64,000 bases of DNA from Phycisphaerales bacterium (GTDB lineage Bacteria; Planctomycetota; Phycisphaerae; Phycisphaerales; UBA1924). The DNA lies in contig RECY01000021.1 in the NCBI GenBank assembly GCA_007693785.1, forward strand, positions 124,001 through 188,000, written 5' to 3'. The notes under the pieces were generated by a model, which saw only the letters and a program-made list of their open reading frames with translations, searched no databases and was not told the origin of the DNA. Numbering within the stretch: position 1 is the stretch's first letter; every line of letters begins with the position of its first letter. This document shows positions 1 to 7,935 of this stretch, one piece after another. The translations under genes and the position numbers were made by a program.

Positions 1-533
1 TCGTTCACGTAATCCAGCATCGACGCGATCGTCGTCGACTTGCCCGAGCCCGTCACCCCGCAGAGCAGCACGATGCCCTGCGGCTGCATCGCGATGTCGG
101 CCATGATCGGCGGCAGGTGCAGCTTCTCGAACGGCATGATGTCCGCCGTGATCCGACGCGCCGCCACGCTCAGCTTCCCCTTCGCCATGAACAGGTTCAC
201 GCGGAACCGGTTCACGTCGTCGTAGTCGTACGCGAAGTCCACCGACCCGAACTTGTGCAGGTCCTCGAACTGCTCGCGGCTCAGAATGTGGTCGGCGATC
301 GAGCGGAACTCCTCGGCCGTCACCACCTCCGTGTCCAAAGGCTTCAGTGAACCCTTCAGACGAATTTTTGGCTTCTGATCGCTCTTGATGATCAGGTCCG
401 ACGCCTCGAACTTGATCGTCGCCAGCAGGAACTTGCCCCACCGCGTGGAGTGCGGGTCGTGGTTCTTCTCACCCGGCAGGACGACGTGCCCCACGTGCGA
501 GGCGTCGGTCTGGGTGTCGCTGCTCACGCTCAT
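1..533 (-). CDS. PilT-like type IV pilus retraction ATPase, N-terminal part, cut by the window edge
   Basis: The frame opens at the ATG ending at 533 and runs off the left edge after about 177 codons. The visible part holds the N-terminal PAS-like half of PilT/PilU/GspE-type ATPases and reaches the Walker A motif GVTGSGKST close to the edge. This family hydrolyses ATP as a hexameric ring at the inner-membrane base of type IV pili and drives pilus retraction or extension. The segment SIADHILSREQFEDL and the DYDDVNRFRVNLF stretch are as expected for PilT relatives. About the first 30 residues (SVSSDTQTDASHVG and on) are polar and not part of the conserved fold. A large secretin at 60363-63722 is a possible partner, though distant. 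PilT versus PilB or GspE cannot be settled without the C-terminal half. Confidence 0.85.
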   Translation of the reverse strand, partial: MSVSSDTQTDASHVGHVVLPGEKNHDPHSTRWGKFLLATIKFEASDLIIKSDQKPKIRLKGSLKPLDTEVVTAEEFRSIADHILSREQFEDLHKFGSVDFAYDYDDVNRFRVNLFMAKGKLSVAARRITADIMPFEKLHLPPIMADIAMQPQGIVLLCGVTGSGKSTTIASMLDYVN

Positions 534-713
534 CGATCTGCACCTCTTTACGCGCCCGGCGCCGATCGCCGACACGCCTCTCCCAGCCCCCGCGTCGCAC
601 CCCGGGGCGAGCCGCTAAGCCTAGCCGAACCGCGCTCCGGGCGTCGGCCCGCAACACCCCTCAGCCCACCTTCCGCCCGCCAGCACGGACAGTTCCCCCC
701 GAACGCGCACGCC

Positions 714-747
714 ACGAAAGAAAACGCCCCGGGCGAGGCCCGGGGCG
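714..747 (-). terminator. Rho-independent terminator of the glycine-rich protein gene
   Basis: A 10 bp perfect GC stem (725-734 with 738-747) closes a 3-base loop. On the minus strand it is followed by a T-rich run (TTTTCTTTC). It lies 65 bases past the stop of the minus-strand gene at 812-3085. Confidence 0.8.
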
Positions 748-811
748 GGGGTGTCATGAAGCGTGTGCGGTAATCAAGCGTGCGATAGGGAGAGACATTG
801 GTGGGCACAAC

Positions 812-3085
812 TCATGGATTGCCTTGGGCCCCCGGGTTGCCGTTCGAGCCTCCACGGCCGCTGCCGGAGTTGCCCCCCTCGCCGCCGGAGCCGCCGCTGC
901 CATTCCCGGCACCGTTACCCCCGCGACCACCGTTGCCACCACTGCCCCCGTTGCCCCGGTTGCCGGCGTTCCCCCCATCGCCGCCTTTGCCGCCATCGCC
1001 ACCTTTGCCGTTGGTATTCGAGTTGCCGCCGCTGCCGCCGTTGCCTCCATCGCCGCCGGTGCCGCGATTCGAACCGCCGGTGCCCCCTTTTCCGCCTTCG
1101 CCTCCATTACCGGCGTTTCGCGGGTTCCCTGTAGTATGACCGCCATCGCCTCCGGAAGCGCCTCGACCGCCCGAGCCCGAGCCACTGCCGTTGCCGCCGG
1201 CACCCCCTTCTCCGCCGTTGCCGCCGCGTTCAGAGTTCCCGTTCCCTCCGGGACCACCGCGCCCTCCATTACCGCCATTCCCGGTGTTTCCACCCCCGGA
1301 GCCACCTTCGCCACCCTTGCCGCCGGCACCGCTTGGTTGACTCACGAAACCTTCACCGCCCGCACCCGCGTCACCTCCGGAGCCACCGTTTCCGTAACTG
1401 TCGCCGCCTGCGCCGCCGTTGCCGCCATCTCCGCCGTTGCCGCCGGAACCGGCATTGCCTCCGGATCCCCCGTGCCCGCCACTCGCCGGGCCGTCGCCCT
1501 TGCCGCCGCTTCCGCCGTTGCCACCATCTTTTCCATTGCCGCCCGATCCGCCGGAGCCGCCTTTCCCTCCAGGACGTCCAGAACCCGGCACGGCATCACC
1601 GCCTTTACCCCCATCGCCGCCTTTACCAGGTGGCCATCCAAAACGGGTTTCACCGGAGCCGCCGTCGCCCCCGTTGCCACCGGGCCCCCCGTCGCCGCCG
1701 GGGCCGCCGTTGGGTGCGAACGGATTGTCGTCCGCACTCCCAGGCCAGCCTGGCGCGCCATTCGGGCGGTGCGGATTATTTGGATGATCGCCAGGGCATC
1801 CGTAGCAATGTGGGTTACAGCGTGGGTGATACTGCCCCGGCTTCCATGCATTCCATTCCTTACAGGTCTTGCACCCTTCGAGGTCATCCGCCGGATCACC
1901 GCCCGGTTGTGAAGCATCGGTCAGCGCGCCCAGCGTCTGTTGCGGCCCGACGCCCAGTGCTCCAACGATCGCCCACACCGTCCCGCACCCGTCATCGATC
2001 GACGGCAGGTCCGAGCCCGCCACGGCACCCGCGTCCTGCTCACCGTGCATCGTCAAGAACGCGATGGTGTCCTCCGGGGTCACCTCGCCTGTGCCCATTA
2101 CATCGGCTCGCGACGAGTTCTCGATCACGTCCTGGATGTGCTGGAACACGTCGTTGCCGGTGATCACGCCGTCGCCGTCCGCGTCCGCGCCCGCTGGCTC
2201 GAGCAGCACCATCCGGCGGCATCCCGTCCCGGACCGACCCTCGGCCAGGATCATCCCCGCCTCGTTGATGTCCACCGCACGCGTCAGCGTCCAGCCCTGC
2301 GGGTTCGCCACCAGGTCGTCCAGCAGGCGCACGCCCGCGGGCGTCCAGATCACCGCACGCTGCACCCCTTCCGGCAGGTCGATCGCCGCGGGCATCTGCG
2401 CGATGTGTACCGGCTCGCCCATCACCAGCGCCCGGCCCACCGCCACGCCCGACGAGTTCACGCCCAGCGCCTCGGCATGATCAAAGCCGCTCGGCGTCGG
2501 AAGCAGGATCGCCCCGTTCTCGCCGTACCCGTCCGCCGGCGTCCACCCGCTCGCCCAGATCACGCCCACGCACAGCGGACGACCCCAGTCGTCCACGCCG
2601 TCGGTCTCGGCCCACCCCGCGATGTCGCCCGCGCCGGACAGCCCCTCGGCCCCGGTCGAACCCCAGGGCACCGGCGCGTCCAGCAGAAGCGTCGTCCCAT
2701 CGACGAGCCCCACGTGCCCGCGCCAAGTCTCGGCGTCGGTCCCAGCCCGCGCGGTCCAGACGAACATGCTTCCCGCGGTCATCAGACGACCCGAACCCGT
2801 GACCCGACCGAGGTCGGTCGAGCCCGCGGGCAGCCCGTGCGACGCCACCGGCAACCAGACCATGCCCCGGTCGCCCGTCGGCGTGCGGACCGTGCCGCTG
2901 ACGGCGCCGTCATGCCCGAGCCGGGCGGCCTGCATGCAGTCCACCGTGACACCGGGCGGCGCGGGGATCTCCCGAAGCCGATATCCCTGCCCCCACGCCG
3001 TGCTCGCGTGCAGCAGGCACATAAACACGAAAATCGTAATAATACAGCAGCCCGGGCGAGCCCGGTGAGCGATGGTGGATGCCAT
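812..3085 (-). CDS. Exported glycine-rich (PGRS-like) protein with HAF-like N-terminal half and dockerin-like segment
   Basis: The preferred start is the ATG at 3085 (757 aa), with AAAGGGA about 9 bases upstream, rather than the ATG 12 codons earlier. A signal peptide is visible (basic residues, then CCIITIFVFMCLLHASTAWG). The next 300 residues have the repeated W/V-WTPAG and INEAGMI style seen in bacterial HAF or Kelch-like extracellular repeats. A calcium-loop-like segment ADADGDGVITGNDVF follows, like dockerin type I. A Cys-rich stretch (CKTC...HPRCNPHCYGCPG) precedes about 300 residues of GGxGG repeats with Asn, Ser and Asp between the glycines. The tail resembles mycobacterial PE_PGRS tails only in composition. 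The function is unknown; a surface or matrix role is inferred. The tail makes all other frames artificially open. A terminator follows it. Confidence 0.8.
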   Translation of the reverse strand: MASTIAHRARPGCCIITIFVFMCLLHASTAWGQGYRLREIPAPPGVTVDCMQAARLGHDGAVSGTVRTPTGDRGMVWLPVASHGLPAGSTDLGRVTGSGRLMTAGSMFVWTARAGTDAETWRGHVGLVDGTTLLLDAPVPWGSTGAEGLSGAGDIAGWAETDGVDDWGRPLCVGVIWASGWTPADGYGENGAILLPTPSGFDHAEALGVNSSGVAVGRALVMGEPVHIAQMPAAIDLPEGVQRAVIWTPAGVRLLDDLVANPQGWTLTRAVDINEAGMILAEGRSGTGCRRMVLLEPAGADADGDGVITGNDVFQHIQDVIENSSRADVMGTGEVTPEDTIAFLTMHGEQDAGAVAGSDLPSIDDGCGTVWAIVGALGVGPQQTLGALTDASQPGGDPADDLEGCKTCKEWNAWKPGQYHPRCNPHCYGCPGDHPNNPHRPNGAPGWPGSADDNPFAPNGGPGGDGGPGGNGGDGGSGETRFGWPPGKGGDGGKGGDAVPGSGRPGGKGGSGGSGGNGKDGGNGGSGGKGDGPASGGHGGSGGNAGSGGNGGDGGNGGAGGDSYGNGGSGGDAGAGGEGFVSQPSGAGGKGGEGGSGGGNTGNGGNGGRGGPGGNGNSERGGNGGEGGAGGNGSGSGSGGRGASGGDGGHTTGNPRNAGNGGEGGKGGTGGSNRGTGGDGGNGGSGGNSNTNGKGGDGGKGGDGGNAGNRGNGGSGGNGGRGGNGAGNGSGGSGGEGGNSGSGRGGSNGNPGAQGNP

Positions 3086-3213
3086 CTCGCGTCCCTTTCT
3101 GCCGCCGCTTGGCGGCCCCATCCGCGCAGAAATTCACCCGCACAGAGATTCATCCACTGAATTGCTACGAAGAATATCGACGGATCGCCTCCGAACACAA
3201 GTCAAGAATGCAT

Positions 3214-3240
3214 AAAAAACGCCCGGGTTTGGCCCGGGCG
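3214..3240 (-). terminator. Rho-independent terminator of the sigma factor gene
   Basis: An 8 bp stem (3220-3227 with 3233-3240) with a 5-base loop is followed on the minus strand by six T. It lies 39 bases after the stop of the sigma factor gene. Confidence 0.85.
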
Positions 3241-3278
3241 AATTCGGTTTTCGTAATTTACGACATTAGATAAGGTCG

Positions 3279-4382
3279 TCAGCGACCGTTGGACCCGGCG
3301 AGGGCCTCGGCCGCCTGCTTGGCGGCCTCTTCCTTCGCCTTCTCCGCGCCCTCGCCGACGCCCAGGAAGTTCGACTCCAGCTTCAGGCGGATCTTCTCCA
3401 TCGCCTTGTTCTGGATCTGGCGCACGCGCTCCTTGGTCACGCCGATGATCTGCCCGACCTGCTCCAGCGTCATGGGCTTCTCGTCCTCGATCGGCCCGTC
3501 CTCACGAAGGTTGAAGCGGTACTCGATCACCGTCCGCTCCACGTCCGTCAGGTCCGCACGGTTGTCGAGCACGATCCGGCGCACCTCGTCGGCCGCGTCC
3601 TTCTCAAAGTCCGCACGCTTGGTCTCGAGGTAGTTGCTCCGCTCCAGCTTTGGATCAAAGTCCGTCGGGAACCGCTGGCGGTACTTGCTCAGCTTCATCC
3701 CCTGACGGCTGAACGCCTTCAGGATCGCACGGCACGCGTACGTGCTGAACTTATACCCACGACCCGCGTCAAACTTGTCCACCGCGCGAAGCAGCGCCAT
3801 GTTCCCCTCGGACACCAGGTCCGCGAAGTCCACCTCGCTCATCCGCGTCCGCTTCGCCATCGCCAGCACCAGTGCCAGGTTCGTCTCGGCGATCTGCTCG
3901 CGGATCCGCTCCGCCAGGCGGTGCCAGCGGAGCAGCTCCTCCGCCTGATCCGGCGTCGGCTGGCGGCTCGGGCTCGCCTCGATCACCTTCTGGATCTCAC
4001 GGATGCAGTGGCGCGCGTAGTTGAACTGGTGGAAGAGGACCTTCTCCTCCGCCCCGGTCAGGATGACCTGCTGGGCGCTCTTGACGGTCCGCCCGCGCTG
4101 GGCCGAGATGTCGTCCATGACGGGGTGGTACCACGTCGTGTCCGGCTTCTGGATGTCCGGCGCCTCGTCGTAGATCTTGGTCGCCGCGTCGTCCTCGTAG
4201 AACGCCGGGCTGTCGATGTAATCCTGAGGCTTGCTCAGGATCTGCTTCAGCAACGCCTCGTCGCGGTCGCTGAGGCGGCGCGCATAGCCGCCCGAGCCCG
4301 TCTGAGGCCCCACGCCCACCCGCCGACGCCGCTGCATCTGGTCCCGGGGCTTGAGCTGTCGTTTCGTCGTTGTTCTCGTCAT
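3279..4382 (-). CDS. Sigma-70 family RNA polymerase sigma factor (divergent, no obvious region 3)
   Basis: This protein of 367 aa directs RNA polymerase to promoters. The start at 4382 (MTRTTTKR) is preferred over one 23 codons upstream because AGGA sits about 11 bases before it. Region 2 is clear: ETNLALVLAMAKR, then DLVSEGNMALLRAVDKFD, then YKFSTYACRAILKAF. Region 4 ends in a helix-turn-helix, TLEQVGQIIGVTKERVRQI. Between them lies a charged linker (SKYRQRFPTDFDPK, FEKDAADEVRRI) that does not look like a standard region 3. The N-terminal 110 residues are basic and planctomycete-specific in style, and the C-terminus is a long Ala/Glu/Lys helix. It differs clearly from the RpoD-type factor at 48573. 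Which regulon it serves cannot be told. It is transcribed alone and ended by a terminator. Confidence 0.85.
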   Translation of the reverse strand: MTRTTTKRQLKPRDQMQRRRRVGVGPQTGSGGYARRLSDRDEALLKQILSKPQDYIDSPAFYEDDAATKIYDEAPDIQKPDTTWYHPVMDDISAQRGRTVKSAQQVILTGAEEKVLFHQFNYARHCIREIQKVIEASPSRQPTPDQAEELLRWHRLAERIREQIAETNLALVLAMAKRTRMSEVDFADLVSEGNMALLRAVDKFDAGRGYKFSTYACRAILKAFSRQGMKLSKYRQRFPTDFDPKLERSNYLETKRADFEKDAADEVRRIVLDNRADLTDVERTVIEYRFNLREDGPIEDEKPMTLEQVGQIIGVTKERVRQIQNKAMEKIRLKLESNFLGVGEGAEKAKEEAAKQAAEALAGSNGR

Positions 4383-5659
4383 GTCGGTTCGTCCTGCTGC
4401 CGATTCGTGAGACTCGCCCCCGCGGATGAGCCCGGGTCCTTCCGAGGTCAACCCCGCCCACCGCCCGAGCCTTTCGTTTGGCTCGCACGATCGGCCGGTG
4501 TCAACCGGCAGAACAACCCGCCTCGCTCGTTGGCGAAGCCCACGATGTGTGTCACCGGCACGCCATGCCGGCCGTTTACTTGCCTAAATCCACACCACCC
4601 GGTTCACCCCGCAGAGCCGGCCCCACCAGCCCGAGACGCCGTCCGAAGACCTGGGCTCCCCCCGACCGGATCGGCCGACCTTTTAAAGGCCCCGCCGGAT
4701 CCGCGACGGATCGTCGCCCGCGCCCGTCTGGTTTCGCCCGGCCTCAAGCCGGGCGGCTCCGCAGGAACCACTCATACGCGCCGAATGCCAAGAGTGTTCC
4801 ACAGTCTTGGAATCATTCCAAGTTGCAAAACCCCCAATATCCGGTGCAAACCACCATCGCTTGCCCCGCATCGGCTGTCCCGCGCGACCTTGGCGGCTGC
4901 GCCGCCCCCGGAGTCCTGCCGCCTTCTCCGGCCAGGCGCTCGGATCCAAACCCGTTCTCGGCTTCAGGCGCATCCAAGCGACCCAAAACCCTTGCCTTCA
5001 CCGCTGCCAGCCGCTCCGTGCCGAGACAGCACCACCAACCCACCGAGCACGCCGCTTATCTCATACGGCAGGGCACGCTCAGCGTTTCAACAAACAAGCC
5101 CCCGCAGAGGCCAAAGACGGGTGATCGTCGCGATCCCCCCAACCACCACACCGGTCCTCCGCGAAACACGCCGTCCCCAAGCCCGTTCGTCCCGAAGCGG
5201 GTCGCCATCATGACACCCGGAACCCCCCGAAACCAGTCCCGCCACTCGTCTACACCAAAAATCCGGAACTTCCCGCCCGATCAACACCCCGGCACGCCCT
5301 CGCCGCACGACCGAAAACCGGCAGGTTTCCGCTGCCCGGATCGGGGCAAGGTCGCGCGCGTGTTTCTGCATCGGATTGTCGCCCTCGGCTTGCCTCCTAC
5401 GCGTCCCTGGTCTAGCGTCTGATAACCCGTTTCGGTCGCGCGACCGTTGCGGGCCGAGCTGAGATGGTATCACAAAACGTTCGGCTCTCAAGGCCGGTCG
5501 GGGTGGTTTTCCACCCTTATTTTTTGAAGCCTGTACCGTACAAAATCCGCAATCTTGTTCAAGTGCCGCCGGGGAGTGGGTTTGCCGATCGTCGGCGACC
5601 ACGGAGCAAGGCTGCATCACGGCCCGGGTGAGCCGGGCGAGAGACCAAGGGAGCCTCCC
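4383..5659. other. 1.3 kb intergenic gap between sigma factor and sodB, no convincing gene
   Basis: Open frames exist on both strands, for example + strand 4478-5422, but their translations are Pro/Arg/Ser-rich, lack recognisable domains and overlap one another, as expected of GC-rich non-coding DNA. The + strand is strikingly C-rich over 4550-5300. A small hairpin, GCCGGT and ACCGGC, lies near 4493-4508. A perfect 8-1-8 dyad lies at 4806-4822 (listed separately). I looked for RNase P, tmRNA and SRP RNA signatures and found none. A long leader of the sigma factor or a small RNA is possible. Confidence 0.5.
4807..4821. promoter_or_regulatory. 7-1-7 inverted repeat resembling a Fur/PerR-type operator
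   Basis: TTGGAAT, one base, ATTCCAA forms a perfect dyad, and one more pair extends it to 4806-4822. Fur-family boxes have the same 7-1-7 geometry. It lies about 425 bases upstream of the sigma factor start (minus) and 840 bases upstream of sodB (plus), so the target is unclear. A degenerate copy lies before iscS at 59192-59206. Recognition by a Fur-family protein is inferred from geometry only. Confidence 0.4.
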
Positions 5660-6292
5660 GTGTCCATTGCATTACCCAAACTGCCGTACGCCGAGAACGC
5701 CCTCGAGCCCGTGATCGACGCCCAGACCATGGGCCTGCACCACGGCAAGCATCACAACACGTACGTCACCAAGTACAACGAGGCCGTCCAGGGCACCGCC
5801 TTGGAGGGCAAGCCCCTTCGCGAGGTGCTCGAGAAAGTGGGCGACGCGCCGGAGAAGATCCGCACCGCCGTCCGCAACAACGGCGGCGGCGCGTTCAACC
5901 ACGACCTCTTCTGGCAATGGATGGCCCCCAAGGGCCAGACCGGCACCCCCTCCGCCGAGCTCGCCAAGGCGATCGACGAGGCGTTCGGGAGCATGGACAA
6001 GTTCAAAGAGGCGTTCGCCGCCAAAGCGACCGGGCAGTTCGGCTCCGGCTGGGCTTGGCTGTGTGTCAAGGGCGGCAAGCTCGAGGTCTGCTCGACCGCG
6101 AACCAGGACAACCCGATCATGGGCGGCATCGGGGCGGCCGCCGGGTGCGGCGGGGAGCCGATCCTCGGCCTCGACGTCTGGGAGCACGCCTATTACCTGA
6201 ACTACCAGAACAAGCGCCCCGACTACATCAAAGCCTGGTGGGACGTCGTGAACTGGAACAAGGTCAGCGAGCTCTACGCGAACGCGAAGTAA
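5660..6292 (+). CDS. sodB: Superoxide dismutase, Fe/Mn family
   Basis: This 210 aa enzyme dismutates superoxide to oxygen and peroxide in the cytoplasm. The start is GTG at 5660, preceded by AAGGGAG at a good distance; the frame extends 35 codons upstream but that part has no family similarity. Metal ligands are visible: His27 in LHHGKHH, the His of FNHDLFW, and the Asp and His of the signature DVWEHAYY. The segment GSGWAWL and the C-terminal [10 protein letters not shown] are also typical. Length equals the family norm. Fe versus Mn preference cannot be read reliably, so the symbol is by family. It is monocistronic, with a strong hairpin 29 bases after the stop, and the 1.3 kb gap lies upstream. 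Confidence 0.95.
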   Translation: MSIALPKLPYAENALEPVIDAQTMGLHHGKHHNTYVTKYNEAVQGTALEGKPLREVLEKVGDAPEKIRTAVRNNGGGAFNHDLFWQWMAPKGQTGTPSAELAKAIDEAFGSMDKFKEAFAAKATGQFGSGWAWLCVKGGKLEVCSTANQDNPIMGGIGAAAGCGGEPILGLDVWEHAYYLNYQNKRPDYIKAWWDVVNWNKVSELYANAK

Positions 6293-6320
6293 ACCCTCGG
6301 GCGTGCGCACAAGTTTCCTC

Positions 6321-6348
6321 GCGGCCCGGGCCCCCACGCCCGGGCCGC
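6321..6348 (+). terminator. GC-rich hairpin after sodB
   Basis: A perfect 11 bp stem (6321-6331 with 6338-6348) around a 6-base loop begins 29 bases after the sodB stop. There is no T-run, so termination is likely but not canonical. Confidence 0.55.
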
Positions 6349-6435
6349 TGTCGTACGTCGGGACCTTCCCAGCCCCCGAGCCGATCGCGGGGGCAATGAT
6401 CTCCTGGGGGCATCCAGTGGCTCGGAGGTGGCGGC

Positions 6436-7935
6436 ATGAAGAAGGTTTGGCTTACCCTGTTCCTCATGGCACCCATCCTCACCGTTCTCGCGCTCATCGG
6501 CTTCATCTTCGTCTCCCTCGCGGACCCGCCCGAGAAGCAGGAGCCCGTGGGCGCCGGCGGCGGGCAGAGCGCGGGCGCCAATTACCTGGGCGAGTGGCTC
6601 GCCGAGCGACGCGAGCGGGGCGAACGCGAAGAGGCGGGCCTTGCCGCGGAGATGCGCGAGGCCGAACGCGCGTACCAGGACGAACGCGACGGGCCGGACA
6701 ACGCCTCGGACAACACCTCGGACAACGCCTCAAGCATGGTCCGCCCGGAATCGCTGGAGCAGGGCTTCATCATCGTGGTCCGCGACCGCTCGGACATGTC
6801 CAGCGGCGACCGCCCGGTCTACCTGGCGAGCAACCACACGGGCTGGAACGCGTCGGCCCAGATGATGTCGCCCCGGAGCGACATGCGTTGGCAGCTTGTC
6901 TTGCCGAAGCCGAGCAACCGCGAGCCGCTGGAGTTCAAGTTCACGCTGGGGAGCTGGAACAGCGTGGAGACGACGCCCGAGGGCGCGGACACGGACAACC
7001 GGACGCTCCCGATGATCGATCCGAGCCGCCTGTCGCCGGGCGAGGTGCCCGTGTTCGAGTTTGAGGTGTCGACCTTCCGGGAGTCGGCGGGCGCGGAGGC
7101 GGACGTCTCGCTGCGCCTGAACACGTATCGCCCGCTGGAGGTGACCGGGACGGTGCGTCGGATGCAGGTCTCCGGCGGCGCGGGCGGCGCGGCCGGCATG
7201 GTGCGGGACGCCCTGATCTGGCTCCCCCCGGGCTACGAGGACGAGTCGAACGCGGGCCGGCGGTACCCGGTGCTGTACATGATGGACGGGCAGCACGTAT
7301 TCGAGCGTCAACCGGGCGTGCCGGGCGAGTTCGGGGCCGACGAGAGCGCGACACGCCTGATCGAAGCGGGGGAGATCGAGCCGATCATCATCGTCGCGAT
7401 CCCCCACGCCGAGCGTTTCCGGATCGACGAGTACCTCCCTTTCGGCGAGCTCGGCGGCTCGCAGGGTCGCGGCGGGGACTACGTCGAATGGCTCCGGCGC
7501 GAGGTCATGCCCCGCGTCGAGCGGGCCTTCCGGATCAAGACCGGCCCGGAGCACACCGCGATCGGCGGCGCCAGCCTTGGCGGGACGATTGCGATCTACG
7601 CCGCGACCAAGCACCCGAGCGTCTTCGGCAAGGTCATCGCCGAGAGCCTCCCGCTCCTGAGCCTTGAGGACCAGTGGCGTCACTGGGCGAACGGCGTCAC
7701 CACCTGGCCCCGCGAGATCTTCTTCGGCATGGGCGACACCGAGACGGGCGCGGGCGAGGCGGACCGCAACCGGCGCTACGTGCGCGCGGTGCGCGAGCTG
7801 GAAGAAAAGATCCGCGACATGGGCAGCGACCGCGTGCGCACGAAGCTGGTCATCGGCGAGGGGCACACGCACAACGAGCCCGCGTGGGAGGCCCGCCTGC
7901 CGGAGGCGTTGCGGTTCCTCTTCCCGGCGGAATGA
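6436..7935 (+). CDS. Membrane-anchored alpha/beta-hydrolase of the enterochelin esterase / esterase D type
   Basis: The product is 499 aa. GGAGG lies just before the ATG. An N-terminal hydrophobic segment (VWLTLFLMAPILTVLALIGFIFVSL) anchors or exports it. Residues 40-100 are charged and low in complexity. Residues 105-250 look like a carbohydrate-binding or starch-binding-like beta domain. From about residue 255 the esterase fold follows: DALIWLPPGY, YPVLYMMDGQHVF, then the nucleophile elbow GGASLGG with Ser380, Asp434 in FFGMGDTE and His477 in GEGHTHNEP, a complete triad. Family members cleave esters such as siderophore, acyl or feruloyl esters; the substrate here is unknown. The stop overlaps the start of the next gene by 4 bases (ATGA), so the two are probably co-translated. 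Confidence 0.8.
   Translation: MKKVWLTLFLMAPILTVLALIGFIFVSLADPPEKQEPVGAGGGQSAGANYLGEWLAERRERGEREEAGLAAEMREAERAYQDERDGPDNASDNTSDNASSMVRPESLEQGFIIVVRDRSDMSSGDRPVYLASNHTGWNASAQMMSPRSDMRWQLVLPKPSNREPLEFKFTLGSWNSVETTPEGADTDNRTLPMIDPSRLSPGEVPVFEFEVSTFRESAGAEADVSLRLNTYRPLEVTGTVRRMQVSGGAGGAAGMVRDALIWLPPGYEDESNAGRRYPVLYMMDGQHVFERQPGVPGEFGADESATRLIEAGEIEPIIIVAIPHAERFRIDEYLPFGELGGSQGRGGDYVEWLRREVMPRVERAFRIKTGPEHTAIGGASLGGTIAIYAATKHPSVFGKVIAESLPLLSLEDQWRHWANGVTTWPREIFFGMGDTETGAGEADRNRRYVRAVRELEEKIRDMGSDRVRTKLVIGEGHTHNEPAWEARLPEALRFLFPAE

Noticed and set aside
824-1912. Several long plus-strand open frames rich in Ala, Pro, Arg or Ser.
   Set aside because: They are shadows of the Gly-rich repeat of the minus-strand exported protein; GGxGG codons leave other frames open.
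4478-5422. A 314-codon plus-strand open frame in the gap before sodB.
   Set aside because: No signal, domain or ribosome site; composition is Pro/Arg/Ser-rich and other frames are equally open, as in GC-rich non-coding DNA.
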